Source: Deltaproteobacteria bacterium
GTDB taxonomy: Bacteria > Desulfobacterota > Binatia > Binatales > Binataceae
Reading direction: 5' to 3'
NCBI GenBank assembly: GCA_021799555.1
Contig: JAJZAG010000255.1
Location: forward strand, 1 to 5,557
Length of the DNA stretch: 5,557 bases
Positions 1 through 5,557 of the stretch are shown one piece after another. Within the stretch, counting starts at the first letter, position 1; each line of letters opens with the position of its first letter. The notes beneath the pieces are model-generated. The model made no database searches. It was not told the origin of the DNA and saw only the letters and a list, made by a program, of their open reading frames with translations. A program made the translations under genes and the position numbers.

Positions 1-3
1 ACG

Positions 4-402
4 ATGCAGGCCAACCGAACGGATCCCGCCGGCCCGCATCCGCCTGCGACCGAAGTAAGTTGGCCCGAGCTCGCTGAGCGCGTAGTTGCCGACTTGACCA
101 ACGTGATTCGGGCCGAGATTCAACTCTTCCAAAATTCGCTGGTTCCGATTTTCTCTGATCTGAGCGATCGCGTCGTCGCCGATATGATCGCGGGATTCGC
201 GATACTGATCGGGGGAATTGTGATGCTCGCGGCCCTCATCCTGTTTATCCGCGAATGGCTGCCATGGTGGCAATCGCTCGCAATAGGGGGTGCTCTGGCA
301 GTCTTCGCCGGGCTGATTCTCAGATGGTTTGCGGTACCACGAGCGCATCATAAAGAATCGGGTGACGGCGCATCGCGGACCGGCGGTAACAATTCCCAGT
401 AG
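4..402 (+). CDS. DUF1469 / phage-holin-3_6 (YqjE-like) small membrane protein
   Basis: A 132-residue protein. A polar, Pro-rich N-terminus (1-18) is followed by an amphipathic helix (about 19-58, with the pattern ELAERVVADLTNVIRAEIQL), two hydrophobic segments (about 61-83 and 89-110) separated by a short Trp-rich turn (REWLPWWQ), and a polar tail. This is the usual plan of the DUF1469 / putative Actinobacteriophage holin family, in which an amphipathic 'LxRxEIxL' helix precedes two transmembrane helices. Members are mostly chromosomal, of unknown role, and often lie near other small envelope or stress proteins; the holin name comes from the profile and nothing phage-like is nearby. Length is normal for the family. 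The ATG at 4 is the first start visible, but only three bases precede it, so its ribosome binding site, or a start further upstream, lies outside the window. RVVAD occurs twice, at residues 26-30 and 56-60. No terminator hairpin follows. Confidence 0.75.
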   Translation: MQANRTDPAGPHPPATEVSWPELAERVVADLTNVIRAEIQLFQNSLVPIFSDLSDRVVADMIAGFAILIGGIVMLAALILFIREWLPWWQSLAIGGALAVFAGLILRWFAVPRAHHKESGDGASRTGGNNSQ

Positions 403-417
403 ATTGATTTCTTGTTT

Positions 418-510
418 GTGCGTGGCGGTCCTTCCTTGATGCCATTATCTCGGACGTCGCGATAATTTTCGCGCCAAGCAAACCCCCATCCGGACCGCCC
501 TTGATGGCAC
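418..510. repeat. Long-spaced dyad in the regulator's upstream region
   Basis: GGCGGTCC (424-431) is repeated inverted as GGACCGCC (492-499). Further complementary pieces lie inside (GATG 438-441 with CATC 487-490) and outside (GTGC 418-421 with GCAC 507-510). A separate small hairpin, CGCGA/TCGCG with a 6-base loop, sits in the middle (458-473). CCTTGATG also occurs as a direct repeat at 434-441 and 499-506. The repeats are real, but an 8-bp inverted pair within 200 GC-rich bases is near what chance allows, so a regulatory role is only inferred. Confidence 0.3.
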
Positions 511-520
511 AGGTAGTGCT
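505..520 (+). promoter_or_regulatory. Candidate sigma-54 (-24/-12) promoter
   Basis: TGGCAC (505-510) and TGCT (517-520) fit the RpoN consensus TGGCAC-N5-TTGCW, with the invariant GG (506-507) and GC (518-519) exactly 10 bp apart. The only departure is G instead of T at 516. Transcription would start near 530, giving an untranslated leader of about 80 bases before the start at 612. No sigma-70-like pair of comparable quality was found between 403 and 611. This is a motif match only; an enhancer-binding activator site is not identified. Confidence 0.45.
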
Positions 521-601
521 GCTTCGTCGCTTATGCCGCTTCAGATCGATTCAGGCTTGGAAATTTTTGTTGCTGAATCGGGAATCGTGAACTTTTTTCA
601 G

Positions 602-609
602 GGTGATCC
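602..609 (+). promoter_or_regulatory. Ribosome binding site with extended anti-SD match; decides the start at 612
   Basis: GGTGATCC matches eight bases of TAAGGAGGTGATCC, the sequence complementary to the usual bacterial 16S rRNA 3' end. Aligned that way, the Shine-Dalgarno core ends 8 bases before the ATG at 612, which is ideal spacing. The alternative GTG start at 603 lies inside the motif and has only a T-run before it. An ATG at 717 has no purine-rich sequence upstream. Confidence 0.5.
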
Positions 610-611
610 AG

Positions 612-1880
612 ATGCTCGACGGCGGCGACCGCCGACGCTATTGGCACGCTCCGGCACCGGCTCTTACTCCCGATGTGCGGCCCAAAACCACGCCACACGC
701 ATGCGGCGATAACGCAATGCGAGAAAGCTCGATAACCTCGCGCGCGACGTTTAGGCAAATCACTAGACCGGCCAGCTTCACTGAGCGCACTCTTTGCGCC
801 ACGCTCGGCGCGTTGAAGCGCAAATACGCGGAGTGCCGCGTTCGCGCGCAATTTGCCAGCCTCGTCAGGAGCGCTCTCGCCGTTGTCGGGCTTTCGAGCA
901 GGCGATCCGAAGGAAACGCGCAGGCGGCGATATTGCTCGATCCAGCCGGGCTGATTGACGCGACGCTCGAAACCGTCCGCGAACATTTGCGCCGGCGCGA
1001 TCCCTCTGGCGAGCGGGTCATGCATATAGATCTCGAAGTCGGAGAGCTTCATCCCGTACGGATTATTCCGGCGGACTTGAGCGCGATGCTCGAGCGAATT
1101 CTGATACGGATCTGCGAGGAAATGCCCGCCGGAGGCGTGGTGATGGTCACCGCGAGTGCGTCTGAAGGCGCCGACGTGATTGCGATAGAGGCCCATCGCC
1201 TGCGCCCTGTGATCGCACGGCCTTTGGATCGATCATTTAGTTCGCTGCAATTCGACGCCGATGAGTTGGTGCGCGCGCTTGCGCTCGCGGCTCCCCTCGA
1301 ACGTCTGAGCGCAGAATTGCGCGTTGACTGTCAGCTCGGTGCGCCGGGCGTGATAGTGATTTCAATTGCCGCTGAGGCGCTTGCCACGAAATCCCGTGCC
1401 GCCGAGGCAATTACCGATGCGGCAACCGATCTGGCGCCCGCTCCGATTCGAGCGTCACAACCGCTGGACGCCAACGCATCCGCTACGCGAACGTCCGGTG
1501 CGGAGCCACGCCGCGTTTTAATCATCGACGACGATCCAGGCGTGCTTGCCTCTCTACGTGAAGGCCTCGAACACCGGGGCTACCGGGTTGCGTCGGCCTC
1601 GAGCGGGTACGACGGGTTACGTTATCTGCGCGAAGACGGTTTCGACTTCGTGATTTGCGATGTCGCGATGCCGGGAATGAGCGGATGGGAACTTGCCGAA
1701 CGCGCCGAAGCAATCGCGCCCGGCACGCCGATTGTTCTTGTGACCGGATGGGCTAACGAGATCGGCCGGCGCGATCCGCGGCGTAAACTTGTCGTTGATG
1801 TGCTCGCTAAGCCGGTCGGACTCGACGAAATTACTGAGTTGATCGCGCGCAGCGCAAAGCAGGGCCACTCGACGCGCTGA
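612..1880 (+). CDS. Degenerate histidine-kinase core fused to a receiver (REC) domain
   Basis: A 422-residue soluble protein without signal peptide or membrane helix. Residues 300-414 are a complete CheY-like receiver: acidic pocket D306-D308 (VLIIDDD), phospho-acceptor D350 (ICDVAMPGMSG), switch T378 (LVTGW) and K400 (AKPV). Residues about 57-255 follow the order of an NtrB-type kinase: a helical region ending in an SRR motif (96-98), 'DPAGLIDATLETVREHL' (110-126), 'PADLSAMLERILIRICEEMPAGG' (153-175) and a closing strand pair 'AELRVDCQLGAPGVIVISI'. The catalytic residues are absent. There is no H-box His, Arg166 stands where the N-box Asn belongs, and no DxGxG or GxGxG motif is present. It is therefore probably a phosphorylatable output or adaptor module rather than a kinase. 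A Pro/Ala-rich linker (about 258-298) joins the halves, and there is no DNA-binding domain. The first 36 residues look unconserved, so a start at 717 is possible. A candidate sigma-54 promoter precedes the gene. The REC call is firm; the pseudokinase reading is inference from pattern. Confidence 0.85.
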   Translation: MLDGGDRRRYWHAPAPALTPDVRPKTTPHACGDNAMRESSITSRATFRQITRPASFTERTLCATLGALKRKYAECRVRAQFASLVRSALAVVGLSSRRSEGNAQAAILLDPAGLIDATLETVREHLRRRDPSGERVMHIDLEVGELHPVRIIPADLSAMLERILIRICEEMPAGGVVMVTASASEGADVIAIEAHRLRPVIARPLDRSFSSLQFDADELVRALALAAPLERLSAELRVDCQLGAPGVIVISIAAEALATKSRAAEAITDAATDLAPAPIRASQPLDANASATRTSGAEPRRVLIIDDDPGVLASLREGLEHRGYRVASASSGYDGLRYLREDGFDFVICDVAMPGMSGWELAERAEAIAPGTPIVLVTGWANEIGRRDPRRKLVVDVLAKPVGLDEITELIARSAKQGHSTR

Positions 1881-1889
1881 GGTGCGTGC

Positions 1890-2816
1890 TCAGGGATCGG
1901 CCTCGCCGCGTGGCGATTGCGCTGGAAACTCGACATCGCCTTCCTCGGCTTCTTCGGTCAATTCGCGCTCGAGCTTTTTCGAGCGCGGGATGCGCAGCGC
2001 AATCTCTCTGGCGTCTTCTTCCTCCGCACGCGCCAACACCACATCGCGCAACTGCAGCGTCCCGATCGCGGAATTGATCGCGATGTCGACCGGATCCCAC
2101 GCGGGTTGGCAATAGACGCTGTAGCGGCTGCCTTGCGCGGTGAAGAGATTTTCGCCGTTGTGTGTCGAGACCATCTTCACGTCCACGTCCACCTGCCATG
2201 CGGATATCAGGAACGCATAATAGGCTTCGTAGTGGGTGACTTTGCCGTAAACCACGGCGTCAACGCCGAGCCATTTGCCCAAAGTCTGCGGCGGCACCTG
2301 CTCGAGCTTTTGCTCGCTGTCGATTCCGTGAAGCTTCATGATCTCGTCGATCTGGATCAGGTTGGCTTCCAGAAATTCGCGCCCTGCCATAAATCCGGCC
2401 ACCATGCGGCGCATCCGGTTGGCGTCGGTCCACGCCCAATTTTCACGTTCCGTGGCGTTGCGATGGGTCAGCGGAATCTTGTTTAGCGTGTAATTTGCGC
2501 TGCCAACGTCGGTGAACGGAAGGACCGCGATACGCTCGGGCGCGTTGCTTGCGTAATCGGGCGCTAGCGTGGTGTAAAATCCGCCCGGGTCGAGCTCCAC
2601 AAGGTGATCGAACCAGGTCTTTCGCCCGTGCGTTCCAAGTTCGTACTCGGGCCTGAAAAACCGCCGCTGATCCGGTTGGCTCTGGGAGCATCCGCCAAGC
2701 AATCCGGTGAGCAGCACCGCCGTAGCTACGATCCGGGCGACGCCGCGGATTATCGCGCCAATCCGAACCTCACGCCCGCTCACCCCAGCCGGCCCTTCAA
2801 TCCGTTGCTTACGCAT
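1890..2816 (-). CDS. DUF799 / GNA1162-like outer-membrane lipoprotein
   Basis: A 308-residue protein with a basic N-terminus, a hydrophobic stretch (about 21-40) and a lipobox L40-G41-G42-C43, so Cys43 should be lipidated by the Lgt/LspA route. Ser at +2 is not an inner-membrane retention signal, which favours the outer membrane. The mature part follows the DUF799 (GNA1162) plan: a strand 'RIAVLPFTDVG' (about 95-105), a helix then 'LGKWLGVDAVVYGKVTHYEAYY' (179-200), and a hairpin with 'STHNGENLFTAQGS' (217-230). Known GNA1162-type proteins resemble TolB-N/CsgG-like folds and are often encoded beside CsgG and DUF4810 lipoproteins, but neither is next to it here. The C-terminus ends in an unusual highly charged tail (about 262-308). 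ATG at 2816 was chosen because AGGTGG lies 5 bases upstream; a GTG at 2825 would add three residues and overlap that site. Its 3' end is 9 bp from the convergent regulator gene. Exact function is unknown. Confidence 0.78.
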   Translation of the reverse strand: MRKQRIEGPAGVSGREVRIGAIIRGVARIVATAVLLTGLLGGCSQSQPDQRRFFRPEYELGTHGRKTWFDHLVELDPGGFYTTLAPDYASNAPERIAVLPFTDVGSANYTLNKIPLTHRNATERENWAWTDANRMRRMVAGFMAGREFLEANLIQIDEIMKLHGIDSEQKLEQVPPQTLGKWLGVDAVVYGKVTHYEAYYAFLISAWQVDVDVKMVSTHNGENLFTAQGSRYSVYCQPAWDPVDIAINSAIGTLQLRDVVLARAEEEDAREIALRIPRSKKLERELTEEAEEGDVEFPAQSPRGEADP

Positions 2817-2821
2817 CCGGG

Positions 2822-2827
2822 CCACCT
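2822..2827 (-). promoter_or_regulatory. Ribosome binding site of the lipoprotein gene
   Basis: On the minus strand AGGTGG, one base off AGGAGG, ends five bases before the ATG at 2816-2814. It overlaps the in-frame GTG at 2825-2823, which argues against that GTG as the start. Confidence 0.55.
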
Positions 2828-2886
2828 ACTATTTTATTATCACGCAGATTGCGACAAGACGCTATATGAAGAATTCAAGTGTGCGT

Positions 2887-2916
2887 GTGACCAATCGCCT
2901 CCCACCGGTGTATCAT
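2887..2916 (+). promoter_or_regulatory. Weak sigma-70-like promoter candidate for the GH15 gene, with a palindrome in the spacer
   Basis: GTGACC (2887-2892) and TATCAT (2911-2916) match TTGACA/TATAAT at 4 of 6 and 5 of 6 positions with an 18-bp spacer. The perfect palindrome CACCGGTG (2903-2910) abuts the -10 box and could be an operator half or chance. Transcription starting near 2923 would leave a leader of only about 13 bases before the ATG at 2936, consistent with the lack of a Shine-Dalgarno sequence there. On the minus strand the stretch 2826-2850 is AT-rich, but no convincing -35/-10 pair could be placed for the lipoprotein gene. Confidence 0.25.
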
Positions 2917-2935
2917 TTACAACTCCAGCTTGATT

Positions 2936-4732
2936 ATGAGCGCGAAAATCGAAGACTACGCGATCGTTGGAAATACTCACACCGCAGCCTTGGTTGCGCT
3001 GAACGGATCGATCGATTGGCTGTGCATGCCGCGCTTCGATTCGGGAGCCTGCTTTGCCGCGCTGCTCGGCGGACCCGAGCACGGCCGCTGGCTTATCGCG
3101 CCCGAAGGCGAAACGGTCGCCGTGCGCCGCCGTTACCTCGACTCGACCCTGATCCTGGAGACCGAGTTCGAAACCAAAGGCGGAATTGCCGCCGTGACCG
3201 ATTTCATGCCGATCGCGGAAGATCGCGACCGCGTCGATCTGATCAGGATCGTCCGCGGCGTGCGCGGAAATCCGCGGATGCGCACCGAGCTCACGCTGAG
3301 ATTCGACTATGGCCGCACGATCCCGTGGGTTACCGACAGCGACTTCGGCCTGCGCGCGATCGCGGGTCCCAACGCGGTCCGCGTGAGAACTTCCGCGCGA
3401 TTGCGCGGAGTCGATTTCACCACTGTCGGCTCATTCACCGTCGCCCAGGGACAGACCGTTCCGTTTTCATTCACCTGGTATCCGTCAAACGAGGCCGAGC
3501 CCGGAGCGCGCCATCCGCTGCGGATGCTGGCCGAGACCGAGGCGTATTGGCGCGAGTGGTCGGCGCGATGCACTCTCGAGGGTCCGTGGCGTGAGCCGGT
3601 GTTGCGCTCGCTGATAACGCTCAAGGCATTGACCTACAAGCGCACTGGCGGCATTGTCGCCGCGCCCACCACCTCGTTGCCCGAGAGTATCGGCGGGCCG
3701 CGCAACTGGGACTACAGGTATTGCTGGCTGCGCGACGCCACGCTCACGCTCTACGCACTTCTGATTTCCGGCTATACGCAAGAAGCCATCGCATGGCGCG
3801 AATGGCTGGTGCGCGCCGTCGCCGGCCATCCGCAGGATACCCGCATCATGTACGGTCTCGCGGGCGAGCGGATGCTTCAGGAATTCGAGCTGGATTGGCT
3901 GCCCGGCTACGAGAACAGCCGTCCGGTGCGGATCGGCAACGGCGCGCACGATCAACTCCAGCTCGACGTTTACGGCGAAGTGATGGACGCGATGCACGTC
4001 GCTATGAAGTACGGGATCAAGCCGCAGGACGACGCATGGCGGGTGCAGACCGCGATGATGGAGTTCCTCGAAACGGGATGGCAACAGCCCGACAGCGGAA
4101 TCTGGGAAGTCCGCGGCCCGCGCCGCGACTTCACCCATTCGAAGGTGATGGCCTGGGTCGCCGCGGATCGCGCGGTCAAGGCGATCGAGCGCTTTGGCGC
4201 CGCCGGACCGGTGCAAAAATGGCGCACGCTGCGCGATCGGATTCATCGCGACGTATGCCAGCGCGGTTTCAACCCCGAGCGCAACGCATTCGTTCAGTAT
4301 TACGGCTCAAATGTGCTTGACGCATCTCTGTTGATGATCCCGCTGGTCGGATTTCTGCCGCCCGACGATCCTCGTGTCGTCGCAACTGTCGCGGCCGTTC
4401 AGCGCGAACTCGTGTGCGACGGACTCGTCAGCCGCTATCAGACCGAAACCGGCGTTGACGGCCTGCCACCCGGCGAGGGCGCGTTTTTAGCCTGCACCTT
4501 CTGGCTCGCCGACAATCTCGCCCTGACCGGCCGCCACGACGAGGCGCGCGAGATTTTCGAGCGCCTGCTCGCACTGCGCAACGATTTGGGTCTGCTCGCC
4601 GAGGAATACGATCCCGTTCGGCGCAGACAGGTAGGAAATTTCCCGCAGGCCTTTACTCACGTCTGCCTTGTCAACACCGCCCATAACCTGACTCTCACCG
4701 AGCAGGCTCCCTGCTCGCATCGCGCGGCGTGA
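2936..4732 (+). CDS. Glycoside hydrolase family 15 (trehalase / glucoamylase-like)
   Basis: A 598-residue cytosolic enzyme without signal peptide, of normal length for bacterial GH15 proteins. The N-terminal beta-sandwich domain (about 1-210) opens with the family hallmark IEDYAIVGNTHTAALVALNGSIDWLCMPRFDS (5-36). The (alpha/alpha)6 catalytic barrel (about 215-590) carries NWDYRYCWLRDA (257-268), SGIWE (387-391) with Glu391 as predicted general acid, LAEEYD (554-559) with Glu556/557 as predicted general base, and GNFPQAFTH (567-575). GH15 enzymes invert the anomeric configuration while releasing glucose from alpha-glucosides. In actinobacteria close relatives are trehalases, others act on maltodextrin or isomalto-linkages, so the substrate is not certain. 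The neighbouring TreT-like gene makes trehalose plausible. ATG at 2936 was preferred over the TTG at 2930 because it places IEDY at the position usual in the family; no clear Shine-Dalgarno precedes either. It is transcribed divergently from the lipoprotein gene and convergently with the TreT-like gene. Confidence 0.93.
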   Translation: MSAKIEDYAIVGNTHTAALVALNGSIDWLCMPRFDSGACFAALLGGPEHGRWLIAPEGETVAVRRRYLDSTLILETEFETKGGIAAVTDFMPIAEDRDRVDLIRIVRGVRGNPRMRTELTLRFDYGRTIPWVTDSDFGLRAIAGPNAVRVRTSARLRGVDFTTVGSFTVAQGQTVPFSFTWYPSNEAEPGARHPLRMLAETEAYWREWSARCTLEGPWREPVLRSLITLKALTYKRTGGIVAAPTTSLPESIGGPRNWDYRYCWLRDATLTLYALLISGYTQEAIAWREWLVRAVAGHPQDTRIMYGLAGERMLQEFELDWLPGYENSRPVRIGNGAHDQLQLDVYGEVMDAMHVAMKYGIKPQDDAWRVQTAMMEFLETGWQQPDSGIWEVRGPRRDFTHSKVMAWVAADRAVKAIERFGAAGPVQKWRTLRDRIHRDVCQRGFNPERNAFVQYYGSNVLDASLLMIPLVGFLPPDDPRVVATVAAVQRELVCDGLVSRYQTETGVDGLPPGEGAFLACTFWLADNLALTGRHDEAREIFERLLALRNDLGLLAEEYDPVRRRQVGNFPQAFTHVCLVNTAHNLTLTEQAPCSHRAA

Positions 4733-4743
4733 AGGGCGTGGAC

Positions 4744-4786
4744 GCGATCGCATCGGGCGCGGCGAGCGCTCGATTTGGCGATCGCC
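4744..4786. repeat. Three short perfect palindromes between convergent genes
   Basis: GCGATCGC (4744-4751), CGAGCGCTCG (4763-4772) and GGCGATCGCC (4777-4786) are each perfect palindromes, with centres 20 and 14 bp apart. They fill much of the 101-bp gap between the stop codons of the GH15 and TreT-like genes. None is followed by a T-run on either strand, so they do not form a standard intrinsic terminator. The gap holds nothing else recognisable. Confidence 0.4.
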
Positions 4787-4833
4787 GTGACGCGCTCGTG
4801 AGCAAGCATACTGCGCGGATCTCTCTCGCCGCG

Positions 4834-5557
4834 CTAAAGCTGAATCACGTCGGCGTCGGGATGCTCAAGCAGCAGGAAGGCCAGCATGTAATCGCGCATG
4901 TGCCGGGTCAGGAGAAAGTTCGCGCGTACGTGATTATGCCCGTTCTGTCCGAGCCGCCGCGCGAACTCCGGCTCCGACAGCAATTGTTTTATCCAGAACG
5001 CCGTACCCTCGATCGTGTGAGTCAAAATTCCCGAATACTTGTGCGTGATCTGAAGCGGTATTCCGCCTGCCGCGCCCGCGATCACCGGCTTCGATTTCCA
5101 TAGCGCCTCGGACACGGTCAGACCGAAGCCCTCCTTGAGCGATTTTTGGATTACGACCGTGGACGCGCTTTGAATCGCGTTGATCTCGATGTGCGAGGTC
5201 GGCGGAAGATCCAGAATATGCACGTCGGCATCGTTGCCGGCGCGCTCTCGCACCTCGCGCAGCACTTCGGCACCTTCAGGATCATCGCTCGCTCCGCCGC
5301 CCGCGAGCACGAGCTGACAATCCACGCGCCGGCGCGCAAGCTGCCACGCTTCGAGTACGCCCAAGGGATCCTTCAGTCGGTCGAACCGCGACACCTGCGT
5401 AACGATTGGCTTGTCGCTGTGAATCCCGAGGCGCAGCAAGATCGACTCAATCTCGCTGCGTCCCAGCGCGCGGTTCTTGTCCGAGAGCGGATCGATCGAC
5501 GGCGAGATCAGCACCTGCGGAATCGGTAGCGCACGAGTGAACTGCGGTGCGGAAAAT
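4834..5557 (-). CDS. treT: TreT-like trehalose synthase (GT4 glycosyltransferase), C-terminal part
   Basis: The reading frame is open through the right edge, so the 5' part is missing; about 240 C-terminal residues are visible. The GTG at 5514 is an internal Val codon (LPIPQVLISPSIDPL), not the start. Counting from the edge, the fragment holds the TreT signature SPSIDPLSDKN (18-28), the donor-phosphate pair R57/K62 in VSRFDRLKDP, and the GT4 E-x7-E motif E142-E150 (EGFGLTVSE) followed by ALWKSKPVI and GGIPLQI. It ends with the family-typical NFLLTRHMRDY. This is the nucleotide-binding Rossmann domain. TreT enzymes reversibly join NDP-glucose and glucose to give trehalose in the cytosol. The close match around IDPLS and QKSLKEGFGLTVSEALWK favours TreT over other GT4 enzymes, though activity and direction cannot be read from the sequence. 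It converges on the GH15 gene, suggesting separate control of two alpha-glucoside enzymes. Confidence 0.88.
   Translation of the reverse strand, partial: FSAPQFTRALPIPQVLISPSIDPLSDKNRALGRSEIESILLRLGIHSDKPIVTQVSRFDRLKDPLGVLEAWQLARRRVDCQLVLAGGGASDDPEGAEVLREVRERAGNDADVHILDLPPTSHIEINAIQSASTVVIQKSLKEGFGLTVSEALWKSKPVIAGAAGGIPLQITHKYSGILTHTIEGTAFWIKQLLSEPEFARRLGQNGHNHVRANFLLTRHMRDYMLAFLLLEHPDADVIQL

Noticed and set aside
4..402. Prophage lysis holin
   Set aside because: The profile name says holin, but no endolysin, structural or integrase gene is nearby and the family is mostly chromosomal and of unknown role.
557..585. Sigma-70 promoter with TTGGAA at 557-562
   Set aside because: No -10-like hexamer lies 16-18 bp downstream.
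531..1196. 221-residue open frame on the minus strand
   Set aside because: It lies antisense to the receiver-fusion gene, has an Arg/Ser/Ala-rich composition with no recognisable motif, and is explained by GC-rich codons of the real gene.
1917..2486. 189-residue open frame on the plus strand
   Set aside because: It is antisense to the lipoprotein gene, whose lipobox and DUF799 pattern identify the true coding strand.
2822..2862. Sigma-70 promoter for the lipoprotein gene in the AT-rich stretch
   Set aside because: The best pair (TTGTCG and TAAAAT on the minus strand) has a 15-bp spacer and would overlap the ribosome binding site.
2707..3594. 295-residue open frame on the plus strand
   Set aside because: It runs through the divergent promoter region and out of frame into the GH15 gene. 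The Arg-rich sequence has no family resemblance.
3485..4246. 253-residue open frame on the minus strand
   Set aside because: It is antisense to the catalytic domain of the GH15 gene and shows no motif of its own.
4733..4833. Bidirectional intrinsic terminator
   Set aside because: Palindromes are present but no U-tract follows any of them on either strand.
5512..5514. GTG as the start of the minus-strand glycosyltransferase
   Set aside because: The frame stays open to the window edge and the upstream residues (ending LPIPQ) fit the TreT family, so the GTG is an internal Val.

Overview
The window is a GC-rich (about 60% by eye) bacterial chromosomal segment with five protein genes, the last one cut by the window edge. 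An outer-membrane-type lipoprotein of the DUF799/GNA1162 kind and an NtrB-like histidine-kinase relic point to a Gram-negative (diderm) bacterium. The composition and protein styles would suit a deltaproteobacterial, Binatota-like or acidobacterial lineage, but the sequence alone does not settle the taxon. No rRNA, tRNA, CRISPR array, insertion sequence or phage module is visible, despite the phage-holin family name of the first gene.

Layout: (1) positions 4-402, plus strand, a small two-helix membrane protein of the DUF1469/phage-holin-3_6 (YqjE-like) type. (2) A 209-bp gap with a close match to a sigma-54 (-24/-12) promoter, just downstream of a long-spaced dyad. (3) 612-1880, plus strand, a soluble protein whose first two thirds look like a decayed histidine kinase core and whose last third is an intact receiver domain. 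(4) 1890-2816, minus strand, a DUF799-type lipoprotein that converges on the regulator with only 9 bp between them. (5) A divergent control region, 2817-2935. (6) 2936-4732, plus strand, a cytosolic GH15 glycoside hydrolase of the trehalase/glucoamylase type. (7) A 101-bp convergent gap holding three short perfect palindromes. (8) 4834 to the right edge, minus strand, the C-terminal part of a TreT-like trehalose synthase (GT4).

The GH15 enzyme and the TreT-like enzyme form a plausible alpha-glucoside/trehalose locus: one would hydrolyse trehalose or an alpha-glucan, the other would interconvert nucleotide-glucose plus glucose with trehalose. They are transcribed towards each other, so they are not one operon. 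The regulator, lipoprotein and membrane protein have no sequence-evident tie to that pathway.

The point most worth a second look is the regulator. Its kinase-like region keeps the NtrB-type fold pattern but lacks the phospho-accepting His, the N-box Asn and the glycine boxes, while its receiver domain keeps every key residue. It also sits behind the sigma-54-like promoter.
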